Assembly (NCBI GenBank): GCA_033398695.1
Contig: CM065804.1
Span: forward strand, 9,595,001-9,659,000
Origin: Orobanche coerulescens
Lineage: Eukaryota > Streptophyta > Magnoliopsida > Lamiales > Orobanchaceae
Length of the DNA: 64,000 nt
Reading direction: 5' to 3'
The notes beneath the pieces were generated by a model. The model saw nothing but the letters and a program-made list of their open reading frames with translations, was not told the DNA's origin and did no database searches. Both the position numbers and the translations under genes were made by a program. Below, piece after piece: positions 1-11,182 of this stretch (positions within the stretch are counted from its first letter, which is position 1; every line of letters begins with the position of its first letter).

Positions 1-357
1 GGGTGATGGGGTAGGCATGGATATTAAGTTATACTCGTCCCGCCTTACATATTGAACGTCCGTCAGGTCAGTTACTAGTTTATCAATTTATCAGTTACTA
101 GTTTATCACCTAGCTAATCCTAGTATAATATACTTCACTTCTAGACTTTTGGGACAAGTAAGGTGGGTCTTCAACGGATATAGAGATTATGGGTCGGGGA
201 TGAGATTTAAATTGTATCCAGCGGGGCGGGGACTGGTTTAGATTTTATACCCGTCATGGCCACGGGTGATGGGACATGAGTGGATAGGAAAATATTATGT
301 GGCGATTGGTATGAAGGGACCAACCTTCACATTTACCTTGAATCATTGACATCCCTA
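1..357. repeat. hAT-like repeat remnant at window edge
   Basis: The stretch is rich in cggg/gggt words such as acgggtgatggg and ends in TTGACATCCCTAAT. That is the reverse complement of the GGGATGTCAA terminus common in plant non-autonomous hAT elements. The left end lies outside the window, so no TSD can be checked. It contains a 22-bp tandem duplication near 69-112 (cagttactagtttatca twice). No coding capacity was seen. Confidence 0.3.
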
Positions 358-433
358 ATTCTCTTGTTTGCTTTTTTTCTTTAATTTTTAGAAATAAAAA
401 TAAAAATTGGTACATCGAGACTTTTCTTCAAAT

Positions 434-732
434 GACTGAGGATGTTTATTTATTTTTTATTTATTTTGGTTGAGGGAGAGACGAAAAACTTCTCCCACCT
501 GTATCAGAGGTCCCTTGACCAGGCGGATGTTAAATCGAGGGATGTGCACCAATAGCAGCCCTGCAAGGGAGAGGACCAACGAGACACAAACCCAGCAACA
601 AACCTTGCAATATTTCAACAAAGTATTGTCACCACACGAATTCGAACACGCGATGTCGGAGTGTTTCCACCCCAATCACCTTGCAACTTACCATCAATCT
701 ATACCCCTCGGGACGACTGAGGATGTTTATTT
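434..732 (-). mobile_element. SINE with 18-bp target-site duplication
   Basis: A body of about 263 bp (452-714) is flanked by a perfect 18-bp direct repeat, GACTGAGGATGTTTATTT, at 434-451 and 715-732. Read on the minus strand it starts at about 714, has a B-box-like GTTCGAATTC about 75 bp in, and ends in an A-rich aaataaataaaaaataaat tail next to the second TSD copy. A long perfect TSD, an A-rich tail and a tRNA-like promoter box together define a SINE mobilised by a LINE reverse transcriptase. It encodes no protein. The A box is not convincing. Confidence 0.75.
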
Positions 733-972
733 GTGACGATAGAAGCTTGTTTCCTTTAGTCTTTTTGAAATTAATAAATTAAACTCATGAAATGAATTAA
801 ATAAACTCCACCTTAGGAAAAGGAAAGAATTCCATAGAATAAACTCCACTCAAAATCATCGTACACTTGCAGTCCACAAAAAATGTCTGACATAAAGGTA
901 AAGGTTAAAGTCAGTGGCTCCAAACTAGAGGGTGTTGGACATTTTTGTCTTGAGAAAACTACAGATCACTTA
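733..972. other. Intergenic, nothing recognised
   Basis: AT-rich sequence between the SINE and the Stowaway element. No ORF, RNA gene or repeat was recognised. Confidence 0.6.
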
Positions 973-1229
973 CTACCTCTGTTCTACTATAATTGCAACA
1001 TCTGGAATTTCACGCTTGCCAATGCACAACTTTAAATATTAATATCTTTAATTATTTATTTTTAAAAATTATAAATATTTGATATTTTGAAAATAAATTT
1101 CATGGTGAATCTAACAAGATCTCACATAACTATATTTTTTCATATGTATGAATCACAAAAAATGGTTAAAAGACAGTATGTGAATAGTGTAATAGTCAAC
1201 ACGTTGCAATAATAATAAAACGGAGGAAG
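973..1229. mobile_element. Stowaway-type MITE
   Basis: 257 bp with imperfect inverted termini: CTACCTCTGTTCTAC at the left, and CGGAGGAAG preceded by GTTGCAATAATAATA at the right. The pairing extends about 28 bp, including the GTTGCAA stem. It is flanked by TA on both sides (971-972 and 1230-1231), the TSD of Tc1/mariner-type elements. The interior is AT-rich and noncoding. Confidence 0.72.
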
Positions 1230-1319
1230 TATTTGTTTTAATTGTCAACGAGAATGTGCTATGGCTTTATTTTTTTAATTATAAAGTGGGTTGATTTCAC
1301 TATAAAAGCTGCATTTAGT

Positions 1320-2164
1320 TAGGGGTGGCAAATCATGCGGGCCATGCATTTATTGGGCCGGCCCAATAAGATCACAACCCATTAAACACCAACCCGAACA
1401 TGGCCCATTAAGTTTAACGGGCAAAATTTAGCCCAAACACAGCCCTATAAAAACCCTACAATCCCAAACGGCTCGTTAAGCCCAATAAGCAATACTATGC
1501 TATTATATTTATTACTTTTTCTTTGGCCATTGGCCCATTAAGACTGGCATGTAACCTATTAAACAATTTACTAATATACTAGATAATTTATTCTATTTAT
1601 CATATTTATAAATTTAAGAAATTAATAATTTGACACTGCATATTAAAGTTTTAAAAACATAACAATTAAAAAGTAGAGATTCTACTACTACAAAACACAA
1701 ATTGTAAAAAATAAATGATAATATAAATCATGATATAACATAAAAAGTTTATAAAACATCACATTAAATAGTAAATGTCTTCAAAATTTAACTTCTTCAT
1801 TCTTCTTACTTCAAGTCCATTTCTTCCGGTTGACAAGAAAAAATCAATCTTCCACTGAATCAATTCTATCCATCAGCCTATTCAAATAGATGTGTTATCC
1901 ATATTAGAGCACTCGGGAGATTGAGAAGCATCATTAATATTCATTTGCAAAAAAAATAATAGAAAAAAAATATTATTATTGTTTTCGGGCTTTATCAAGT
2001 CTTAATGGGCTCATCGAGTTAGCCTATTTTGACCCGATTTTTTTACGTGTCTTATCAGGTAGGCCCAATAACGGTCCAAACCCAATAAGGTCTGGACCAC
2101 ACCCGCTAATTTCGTGCCGTGCTCATGGCGTGCTATCGTGTCGTGCCTCAAATTGCGACCCCTA
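1320..2164. mobile_element. Non-autonomous hAT element, 8-bp TSD
   Basis: 845 bp bounded by TAGGGGTGGCAA and TTGCGACCCCTA inverted termini, with the 8-bp TSD CATTTAGT at 1312-1319 and 2165-2172. Terminus and TSD length fit hAT. Next to both ends the sequence is made of short words such as tggcccatta, gggcc and cccaataag. The AT-rich core (1500-1980) has no ORF. It is mobilised in trans if at all. Confidence 0.85.
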
Positions 2165-2408
2165 CATTTAGTTGAGTTTTGAGTAGGCCTGGGTTTGGCA
2201 TGGTTGTCGAACATCTGGACTGCTACCATCAACCATACTGATCCATGTTGGCATCTAAAACCGAGTACAAGAGCCAACCACATATTTTGGTATTACCGAT
2301 AGGCAGCCTACAGTGTTGGTTGGTAACGGGCTTCATATCGAGTATATTTGTACCGAGTTTCCAACACAAAACCAACACTTCTACAACTTTGACCCATTAC
2401 CAAATCAG

Positions 2409-2461
<53 letters not shown>

Positions 2462-2489
2462 AAAACCAACACAAACAATAACCTTGACA
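2165..2489. repeat. Unclassified repeat with (TA)n microsatellite
   Basis: taggcctgggtttgg at 2185 resembles a hAT-type terminus, but I could not find a matching right end or TSD. A pure (TA)n run lies at 2413-2459. Apparent ORFs through the TA run are artefacts. Confidence 0.4.
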
Positions 2490-2800
2490 TAGAAGTACTC
2501 TGACAGCTACTCGTAAGCTGGACTACTGAGGCAGCTGCTTGAACGGCTGCTACGACAGCCTCAGCGACTACAGCTGTGGCAGCAGAAAATGCGACGGTGT
2601 ATCTGATGGCATCATTATCATCCTCGCGATCACCGAATGGAACGATGACTTTCCCTGGCTTCTGTCAATCTTTCTCCTTGTGCGACTTGGCAAACGTTAA
2701 TTTCTGCTTGGGCGGCGATGATTTTTCAGACTGGTTGTAGTAGGAACTAGTGTTTTTTATCCAAATATAACTGAACCATTTGGAAGCGTTACCAATATGT
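2490..2800 (-). pseudogene. IQ67-domain (IQD) gene exon relic
   Basis: Minus-strand translation gives a stretch like the exon just before the IQ67 domain of plant IQD calmodulin-binding proteins. A Lys/Ser-rich part (SSPPKQKLTFAKSHKEKD) is followed by an in-frame stop, then a charged link (GDREDDNDAIRYTVAF). After that comes the diagnostic Ala/Val-rich run (SAATAVVAEAVVAAVQAAA) and SVVQLTSS. In the family this precedes the IQ motifs, which are absent here. With one stop, no start codon and no IQ motifs, this is a fragment. IQD proteins scaffold calmodulin on microtubules and membranes; this copy cannot. The identification rests on the Ala-rich run plus the VVxLTSS ending, recognised by eye. 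Confidence 0.6.
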
Positions 2801-3810
2801 TTATGTTTGGCTGTTGAGGAAGAAGATTCAAGAGAGATTAGTACATAAAATAAATAAATATTAACATAATACGATACATAAGGTGAAGTTATGAGTCCCT
2901 TACAATCTCCAATACAACTACGATACTGTAGGATACCAAAATTTCGGTACCATTGTACCGTATATGCAGTAACTGGGTACAGTGGTTACCAACTATCACC
3001 TGTACAGAATTTACGATTAACTAACGGAGTCACGGATTACCAATCCAATCATAGTTCTGAGTGTAAACTCTACGAGATAGAAAGAAATGGACAATCAATA
3101 AATGGGAGTAACTTACATATGTTCAAATTTCAGCAGATTGTGGAAGATTAGAAGAATACACAATGCTATCAACGAGTACTTGGGTGGCAACCCCTTTCAA
3201 GTTAGACCAAATTGTTAAGTAAATGATGAAAGGTAAATGTCTGACTGCCGCTTATTCACCTTCCACACTTTCATGCATGTATTGGACATTATCTGGTGCA
3301 ATTCATCCATTTGGAGAGATCAAGTTAATAACACTTTTCAACATAATATTGCACACCTCGCAAAAAATATGGCCTGGTATAAAAACAGCTAAAACAAATT
3401 TGTTAAGTCTCTTTGAGATAGTCACTTTGCCCACAACGTCCGATATTGGGCTGCTATAATTGCTTTAGCAGGAACTGCTATATCTCAAGTTTCTCAACCA
3501 GCACCGTAGAAATACATGTCGCTGAGCCCGAGCATCCTAACTTGAATCGGACGAGGAAAGTAGAAAATTTAGTGGGTTTAACAAAATTAAGAAAGGTATA
3601 CATTTATTGCATTATGATGGACTGAAGATCTCACTTTGCAAGAAAATGATGTGGCATATTGAAGGAAGCTGGAACTTTAATTAGCATAAACAACTTTAGG
3701 GAACCAAAATGCAAAATTCTTTGCGTAAAGTTGCATACATATTTAAATAACTTACAAGCACCTAAATAGAGGGAGATCCCACAAATTACGATCACCCCTA
3801 AAGTGTAAGG
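2801..3810. other. Intergenic, nothing recognised
   Basis: About 1 kb of moderately AT-rich DNA. Small ORFs at 2891-3151 and 3223-3459 show no family features that I recognise. No TIR or TSD was found. Confidence 0.5.
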
Positions 3811-4994
3811 TTGAGTTAATATTGTATCAAGTTTGTCTTAGAAAAGATAGAAAATAGTCATTTTTTTTAGTAATGAACCATCGAATGTGTGAAGAGCTTC
3901 TTAATAAACCAATTTGACTGCAAGTTGGACTTTGTCTTGTTGCTTTCTTATAAGATAGAAGGTAAATTAAAAAAATAGGTTATTGTCTCACGTGTTTAGT
4001 GCAAACAAGCTATCAGTTTCATATATTTTTTGTGCTGCATTATGTGAAGGTATAGAGTGAGTTATTCACCAAGTCAAGTACCATGGCTCAAGACCCCGCT
4101 CAACTACTTTTGTAGCAGTTTCGCCTCTTACTCGAGCATAATAACCACCACAATGCATACAACTTTGTCGTGCAAAATTTTCCAAATGAGTATGAGATTG
4201 TCAGAAATCGAGCTTTGACTGTTGGGGAAGTTCGCACTGCTCACAACGGTGCAGAGTTTTCTTACCATTACGAACTTATGCTCGTCGGGCTGCACAACCA
4301 CCCTCTGCATGAAATATGCATTGGTCGGGATGTAGCAGACAACCGTGTTTACACATGTGCCGTCGCAAAATATCCTCTTCATAACTATGAATAGGAACCA
4401 TATTTGTTAAAGATATGATCGGCTGCTGTTCATAGTCATGAAGAGGATACTTCGCGACAGCACCTGTGTAAACACGATTATCTGCTACATTCCGACCAAT
4501 GCATATTCCATGCAGAGGGTGGTTGTGCAGCCCGACGAGCAAAAGTTCGTAACGGTAAGAAAACTCCACACCGACGGAAATTTCCCCCATAGCCAAAGCT
4601 CGATTCCTGCTACCTCATACTCTTTTGGAATATTTTGCACGACAATTTTGTAGACTTTTTGGTGATTATTACGATCGAGTAAGAGAGTGAACCGCTGCAA
4701 AAGTAGATGAGCATGGTCTTGAGCCATGGTACTTGACTTGGTGAATAACTTTGACTCTACACCACAACATAATGAAACACAAAAAATAAGTGAAACCGAT
4801 AATTTGTTTGCATTAAACATGTGAGACAATAACCTGCATTTTTTAATTTACCTTCTAGCTTATAAGAACAAGACGAAGTCCAACTTGCAGCTTAAATTGG
4901 TTTACGAACTTCACACACTCAACACTCCAGTACTAACAAAAATGACTATTTGTCTATCTTTTCTAAGACAAACTTGGAACAATATTAACTCAAA
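3811..4994. repeat. Long inverted repeat (about 570-bp arms, about 35-bp loop)
   Basis: The left arm (3811-4393) is repeated in reverse complement as the right arm (4429-4994). Landmarks: caagtttgtcttagaaaaga near 3830 pairs with tcttttctaagacaaacttg near 4958; gtcaagtaccatggctcaag near 4073 pairs with cttgagccatggtacttgac near 4720; atcctcttcataactatgaa near 4372 pairs with ttcatagtcatgaagaggat near 4430. Identity looks like about 85-90% with small indels. Both arms hold the same ATG and a similar reading frame beginning MAQD (4083 plus, 4728 minus). The left copy has a TAG ten codons in, the right copy a later frame change. I do not recognise the protein. A transcript across the locus would fold into a long hairpin. 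It could be a foldback element or an inverted duplication of a gene piece. Confidence 0.85.
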
Positions 4995-5308
4995 CAACAA
5001 CATGCGCTAAACATTAAACTTGAAAGAAGTTATGAGCAATAAATATAAGTTTGAACTTTCAACCTAAATTACTCAAACAACATTCAGTCATTGTCACAAA
5101 TAAAACAATGCATATTCCCCCAAAATAATAAGTCCAAATTAGCAAATCAACAACCCAAGCATTACATGAAACTACAGATTTTACTTCGGTCTCTCAAAAT
5201 ACATACCTGAGTGAGGAATGTCGGAAAAGAAGAGATGGTGACTCAGTGGCTGAGGACAATAGGCAAACAAGGCGAGAAACAGAAAACAACAGTGTTGGAC
5301 GCTTTAAT
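4995..5308. other. Intergenic between two hairpins
   Basis: AT-rich DNA followed by a purine-rich part. The word gtgttggacgctt occurs at 5291 and again inside the next hairpin at 5344. Nothing else was recognised. Confidence 0.5.
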
Positions 5309-5658
5309 AGAGAGACGAGAGCATAGGGACAGGACAACCAACGGTGTTGGACGCTTCCAGAAAGAGGGCGACTTAGCGAAATAAAGGAGAAATAGTGGTG
5401 AAAGTCGCCACTGGGGAAAGCGACCGATCTCAGATTAGCATTTCCCCGATTTAATTGACTTTGTACTTCATCTCAACGGTTAAGTTAGGTTTTTTGAGAT
5501 GAAGAAGTCAATTAAATTGGGAAGTCAATTAAATTGGGAAATAACAATCGGAAATCTGTAGCGTTCCCAATGGCGACTTCACCACTACTTCTACTTAATT
5601 TCGCTAAGTCGCCTTGGTCCAACACCGTTGTTGTCCCTATGCTCTCGTCTCTCCCTCG
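5309..5658. repeat. Second inverted repeat, about 165-bp arms
   Basis: The left arm (5309-5478) pairs with the right arm (5493-5658). The outer landmark is agagacgagagcatagggac at 5311 against gtccctatgctctcgtctct at 5634. The middle landmark is ggcgacttagcgaaat at 5368 against atttcgctaagtcgcc at 5598. The inner landmark is ttaattgacttt and ttcatctcaa against ttgagatgaa and gaagtcaattaa. The right arm has an extra tandem copy of a 17-18-bp word (gaagtcaattaaattgg). The hairpin ends about 35 bp from the point where the adjacent UGT pseudogene loses its C-terminus. Confidence 0.8.
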
Positions 5659-5692
5659 AAGATATAAACCTCAAATTACAACATCAAACTCT

Positions 5693-6854
5693 TCAAGAAG
5701 TATTCATCACAGACCTGATCGCCTTACACATATCCTCCTTCAAGAACCACCTCATATCCCCTCTCTCCACCTCCACAGCCACCTTCAGCTCCTCCGCCAA
5801 CAGCCGCGTGTTCAGTATCTGATTCGCCAGATGCGGCACAAGCACTATCTGACTGTCGCTCAGCAGAGACTCCCACATCGACCCGAATCCATAGTGGCTC
5901 ACGAAGCAACCCACCTACAGGTGGGTCAGAATCCGGGTCTGCTGGACCCACCCGCCGTGGACCACCCCTCCATCGCCGATCCGATCCAAAAAAAACCTTC
6001 GGCAAAACTTCTTCAATGGATTCCGCGCGGTGGGGTTCCGAAAGAGCTACGAAAAATGGTAAACCCGTGAATCATTTGGTTCCCAAATGCGCGGATTTCG
6101 GCTCCAATTTGTTTAGCCAATTCTCCCATTTCTCCTCCAGCAGCCCTTTCGGGGGATCCAGCAAAACCGGCCCGCTTAGAAAGACGGGCTTGCCGTACTG
6201 CGCGGACAAGTAATCGCACATCGGTCCCTCGAGCTCGGGGCAGGTGCGGATGGTGATGGCGTCGCAGTTTTTCATCGCGGCGGTGATGAGGACGTTGAAC
6301 CTGGTGGGCGTCGTAATCCATGGCGATGAAAGATAAAGTCAATGCCTCCTGTCCCCGGAGGACAATGGTGGTGGAAGGATAACCCTCCTGCAGCGTCATC
6401 AGTTCCTCCTTCGTGAGCGCCCAAGTCTTTATGTATATCCCTCGCCGGAACAATACCAGTCGCCATAAACGAAGCGCAGATGACGTTGTCACAAACAGTT
6501 TTGAAGCCAATCTGCGAGGCAAGCTCCAAGACCCAGTCGGCGAAGGCGTAGAAGACGATGTCGGGTTTCAGGTCCCGTAGTAGGGTCTCGACCTGTTCGT
6601 ACAATGCGTCGAATGCAATAGCGAGTGCATTTTTGGCGGTGATGTCGATATCGGAGGCGCTCTCTGCGTCGGCGGGGTGGCCGTCGACCTGAGAGACGGT
6701 GACCGTGTGGAATTTGATGAGATCTGGGTGAAGATTGTTGTGACCGAGCTGAATTAGTGCTTTTTGGGGGATTAAGATGGAGATGGAGTGATGTGTACCC
6801 GATGGCTACCCATGGGAACATGGATATGTGAAGCTTGGGCTTCATTAATTCCAT
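5693..6854 (-). pseudogene. UGT79-type flavonoid/anthocyanin glycosyltransferase pseudogene
   Basis: Remains of a plant family-1 UDP-glycosyltransferase. The type resembles anthocyanidin/flavonol 3-O-glucoside 2''-O-glycosyltransferases (UGT79/91 group), soluble enzymes that add a sugar to a flavonoid glycoside. The start is ATG at 6852-6854, after a plausible 5' UTR, with N-terminus MELMKPKLHISMFPWVAIGY. Later blocks include LLRDLKPDIVFYAFADWVLE, RTCPELEGPMCDYLSAQYGK, EEKWENWLNKLEPKS and PFFVAL. The sugar-donor PSPG region is VVHGGWVQQ followed by GCFVSHYGFGSMWESLLSDS (the usual Cys after SH is Tyr). Lesions: a deletion and frame change after about residue 27; frame changes near 6500 and 6300; a TGA plus a deletion of about 20 codons near 6072; a frame change in a T-run near 5985; a TAG in front of VGCFVSH. 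The C-terminal helix after ...RSVMNTS is missing. It cannot give a functional enzyme. Confidence 0.85.
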
Positions 6855-7184
6855 GGCTATTGAAGAAGAAGAGGTCTGTGTGGTTCTTGTTAGTTTTAGT
6901 TTCTATGGTGTGTGCGCGTATCTTTCAGTATTGCAAAATTAGGGTTCTGAGTTGATTCTTATGGCATGGCAAAAACCAACCCGACTTCATGAACCGGCCC
7001 GCACGAAACCCCCAACCCAGAACCGAAAAGCTTTGGGAATGCATCCCCTGAAACCTGAACCGACCGACATACTAGTCCCTACACAAACTGAACCCGGCGA
7101 CAACTCTAGGATGGACGTAACGAATCAAAATATTTGGAGTTTCCAACTCGAAACCAACCCGACTTCAAATCAAACACACCTAAT
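6855..7184. other. UGT pseudogene 5' flank and unclassified repeat
   Basis: 6855-6950 is the probable 5' UTR/promoter-proximal DNA of the minus-strand UGT. 6955-7184 is rich in words such as aaccgacc, aacccgac and gaaccgg, reminiscent of hAT MITE interiors. No ends or TSD could be placed. Confidence 0.4.
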
Positions 7185-7346
7185 TGTTATAAATAAATTA
7201 TGTATTTAGTAAACGATTGATATGCCAATAAAACCCTAGATATGTACATATAAATAGAGGTCTATAGTTTTCATAATGATATACACAATTTTATTGGTGT
7301 CTCCATCTTCTCTCATATTTTTCTCTTTATTTCAATATTTATAACA
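7185..7346 (+). mobile_element. 5' LTR of a decayed Ty1/copia element (copia-1)
   Basis: A 162-bp LTR candidate with TGTTATAAA at the start and TTTATAACA at the end (9-bp terminal inverted repeat). A TATA box (TATAAATA, 7249-7256) lies inside. Directly after the LTR comes TGCTATCAGCACGA, the primer-binding-like word typical of one group of plant copia elements with short LTRs. The matching 3' LTR is missing at the other end (about 31610-31706). Confidence 0.65.
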
Positions 7347-8902
7347 TGCTATCAGCACGATACTCTACCAGTAAAAAAAATCTCTGATTTTCGAAATCGA
7401 AAAAAAAATGCGAGTAGATTTTCTGCATTGTGAGACCGCGCTAAAATCGCGATTCCCGCTTTGTTAATCGTCGGATCAGTATGAAATTTTTACAGTATCT
7501 TCCTGACAAATAGATCTACAAATTCAACAGTGGAGATCGGATTCTAAAACGTATTTTGCATACATAAAACAAAAGTCCGAGCATAAATAGTCTTTTTTAC
7601 ATTGGTGAACGGTATCAATTCTATTTACTCCTTCAAAACTTTCTTGCATATGGTGATTTCGAGAAAAAAAATATATTCTTAGTTATTAAATCTTATATTT
7701 TTGTGTGCATTATATATAAATAATATATATGATGACCTCGAAATTTATTATCAAATCATATTCTTCTTTGTTTCAGAAGAAACACGATTTAACAATACTT
7801 AATAATTCACAAGATTATTAAGATAAAAGATTTGTTGTAGTTCTTGAAGAAGCACAACGTTATCTCGTCATATTCTAGTTAAATATGATGTGTTCATGAA
7901 GAACACTATGAGATCTAATAATTTGTGTAAATTCCTAAAGAAAAACACAAAATAATATTCCTCATGAATATTGTAAGTGCTCTTGAAAAAAACAATCATT
8001 TTAATTTAGTTATTTCGAGTCTTGCTTAATTCTCGTACTATTTTATTTCCCTTTGTATATTCAGTTATGAATCTTAAAATTATTGCTCCCGAATTAGCAC
8101 AATTAATTGTAATATTCTTAAAGAATATTACTATTCTAAATCAATAATTCTTATTTATACATAAATTATGTGATAATACAATATTCCTGAAGAATATTGA
8201 TTTGTTACTTATAAATATAATAGCATAATTAGATCATTATGCTCTTGATGTAGCACGATATTATCCCTGAAGGAAAATATATAACTTATATCTCAAATAA
8301 AAAATATTAATATGATTTGAAAAGATTTCTCTATCGAGATAGTATAAGATATGATATACTCCACAATCATAATCCTATTGTGCTCCAATGGTAGCAAGAT
8401 TAATGAGTGGTCGAATATTCCTATCATATGTACTGATAGTTGTTCCCGGAAGGGAACAATATTAAATTATAAACGTCAATATTACATGGCTCAAAATTTA
8501 TCTCCTGAAGTAGATAAAATTTAGAGTTTATCCTTGTAGGGGATGATTACTTATAAATTTTATCCCGTTGAGTGTATATTATCAATTGTTAATGATAAGG
8601 ACACGAAAATGATAGTCTTAAGATTATGTCAATATCTAATCTTATATATTGTGTAGTTTAATATTTTATTATTTCTTATGATATATTATGAGTTTTTATC
8701 AACATGAGATATGATGTCATACATGAAGTATGATTTGAATTGATCGTTGCTATATAATTAGTGATAAAAAGGTCAAATATCCGGAAGATATTTGTATCAT
8801 TCAAATTGTTGGCTTATCTTATTTCTTCTTTTTGTGAATCGAATGTCAAGTTTTTGGGATTAAATAGTGGTCATGATTTATTGTCTCATCAAAGTGCAAA
8901 TA
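7347..8902 (+). pseudogene. copia-1 internal region, part 1 (5' leader/gag remnant)
   Basis: AT-rich decayed internal sequence after the PBS-like word. There is no ORF of useful length. Recurring words such as cctgaag/ttcctgaag, gaagaatatt and gaagcacaa suggest remnants of coding repeats, but no gag motif can be read. It ends at the TSD (AAATA, 8898-8902) of the solo LTR inserted at 8903. Confidence 0.5.
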
Positions 8903-9351
8903 TGTAACACCCCGAGATATTCGGAATAATTACAGCGCCGTAAACCCTTTTTATAAGAATTTACAAGGCTAATTTAGAAAAATGTAGAAATAATATAACA
9001 ATACCACATTTTTCCAACAAAATCAGTTCGAACAGTTCAAATGAGTCCATTATTACAACCATCTCAAAACATCAATAAGACACGCATACTCGAGTACTGA
9101 AAGTAACGGGAAAATAAGACAACATCAAATTACATCACTGCGCCACTTCATCATCATGTCGGTAATGTGGTTGCTTCCCCGCTCCTCGGCTACCTGAACA
9201 TCAAAACAATGTCCACCCCCGAAGGGGTTAGCAAAACGATGCTAGTACAAGTATCATAATACATGAATCGACAATGCATCATAAAACATACAAAACGGAC
9301 TTCCGTCACCGGAATCCAACGATGCGAATCCTCATGATTCCATCAACACAA

Positions 9352-9545
9352 TACAGGGTAATCCAACGATCCAACGCCCTCAGTATAGATCCCCATGATG
9401 ATCTCGTCGGACCAACGCATGGTGGAAAACCCGTCCAACGATCCAGCGCCCTCAGCATAGATCCTCATGATGATCCCGTCAGACCAACGCATGGTGGACA
9501 TCCGATCCAGCGCCCTCAGCATGGATCCTCATGATCCCCTCGGAT
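9352..9545 (-). repeat. 66-bp tandem repeat in solo LTR
   Basis: About 2.8 copies of a unit containing ccaacgatccagcgccctca, gatcctcatgatgatcc and cgtcagaccaacgcatggtg. Copies start near 9364, 9432 and 9498; the last is truncated. Confidence 0.8.
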
Positions 9546-10789
9546 CATTTACAACATAAACAGTACAATTATGCATACACATATGCAAATCAACATGTTC
9601 ATCGACGTGAACAATCAAGGAATCAATAACAAATACCATGACAACTCAAAGAAATTAATCTCATGTTCAACAACATGAATAAATCGTACACATGATCAAC
9701 AATCCAATATTAACAAGTTTAAAATACGATACTTTCCTCAAGATGGCAAGAATTTAAATACTCCCACGAATGTCACTCGTCCGAAGGTCGCCGCCCCTCG
9801 ACCGATCACCTTGTACAAAGGAATAACAAGGAATTCAATAAACCTCCCGAAACTAACGCACGAGTCCCGAACGTCTAAAGTTATAAACGAATTATCAATA
9901 ACGGACAATCGGTTCTCGGTCCTATTTTCCGACGAGTACTACGCTTGGAAAAAGACTTGCGAATTCAAGAGATTGTAGTGGAACACAAGGTTTCTATCTA
10001 CAATTCCAAGAACATTCATCATATCATTATATTCCATGATCCAAACTCTAATTCCGATTCTTAACTCGAATGCTCGGTTCAGTTGCTATATCGAAATATT
10101 ATGAGATAATCACGGTCAATCTAGTTCAAGGTTAATACGTCTCTACGACTCTTGTTCTCCCACGGTAATTCTTCTTATCAAATTCCTCATTTCAAAAGAT
10201 TGTCCCAATAATCCTTTCATGGCTCTAATCATCTAAGAAGGTTAACAACGAGTTCATCTAAGGCAAGAATTATAATTGAACACACTTTACATTCAACTTC
10301 ATAGATTCATCTTATCCTGGGGTAATCCTCAACACTATGTTCATCAAAAGAGTGTTACGGAAGCAATAACAAGGTGTGTTCATCTCAGAAGGTTCCACTT
10401 TTAAGTTCGGTAAAGATTATGGCTCAACTATAATCAAAGGAAACCTTAATTAAACCAAATACAATCCTTCCTAATCATGGGGTTGGATTGATCATGACGA
10501 AACAAGCTCCATAACCTCTGCGAAAATCTCATAATCTAACAAAGAACAAAATCCTCATCTTGGTGCAGAGTTTACATACCTTAAAAATGGAAGAACAATG
10601 AAAGTCTTGAAGAAACTCTTCACCGGAAGTTTGATCACGACTCCCCAACGTCTAAGCTCTCCAAAAATTAGATTAATAAGGTGGTATGAGTGATATGGGG
10701 TGAGGGAAAGTCTCAGAAACTCGGAATTTGGCCAAGGTTGAAGGTGAAAAATGAAATGGGGTTGAGGTGTATAAATAGAATTGTGAGCC

Positions 10790-11182
10790 ATTACGTACGT
10801 TACCAGAAGCATATTACGTACGTAATCTTATTAGCGTACGCTATACTCGAACATTAGCGTACGTTAACGTCTGGCCGCCGTAACTCACCGGATCAAGCTT
10901 CGTCGCTTACGTACGTTAGCTTAAAGGTTTTACGTACGTTAAGACTACACTTTAGCGTGCGTTAAAACTACCCCTTAGCGTGCGTTAAGTCGTTGACTTG
11001 CATAGCTGGAAAACCGTCCAGGTTCATGCTGGCAATCTCCACAAATCTTCGTCCGTCCCCACACGCCGACCCTTGTCGGATCCTGAGTTGACTGAGCTTA
11101 CGTACGTTAAGCTCAAACGATAACGTACGTAATATTGCATTCTTAGCGTACGCTAAGATCATTGTCTAGCGTACGTTATCAC
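10790..11182. promoter_or_regulatory. CGTACG palindrome cluster in solo LTR U3
   Basis: Twelve copies of a self-complementary word with consensus TTASCGTACGYTAA lie at about 10791, 10816, 10833, 10854, 10904, 10929, 10951, 10974, 11098, 11120, 11142 and 11166. Two copies have CGTGCG. They are irregularly spaced, so this is not a tandem array. On the minus strand the cluster lies just upstream of CTATTTATAC (10769-10778), the likely TATA region. Confidence 0.8.

Noticed and set aside
2245..2490. ORFs on both strands with Ile-Tyr repeats
   Set aside because: They are translations of the (TA)n run at 2413-2459.
3811..4994. MITE or Mutator element with long TIRs
   Set aside because: No TSD at the arm ends and no known terminal motif; the arms hold a gene-like frame. 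Kept as an unclassified inverted repeat.
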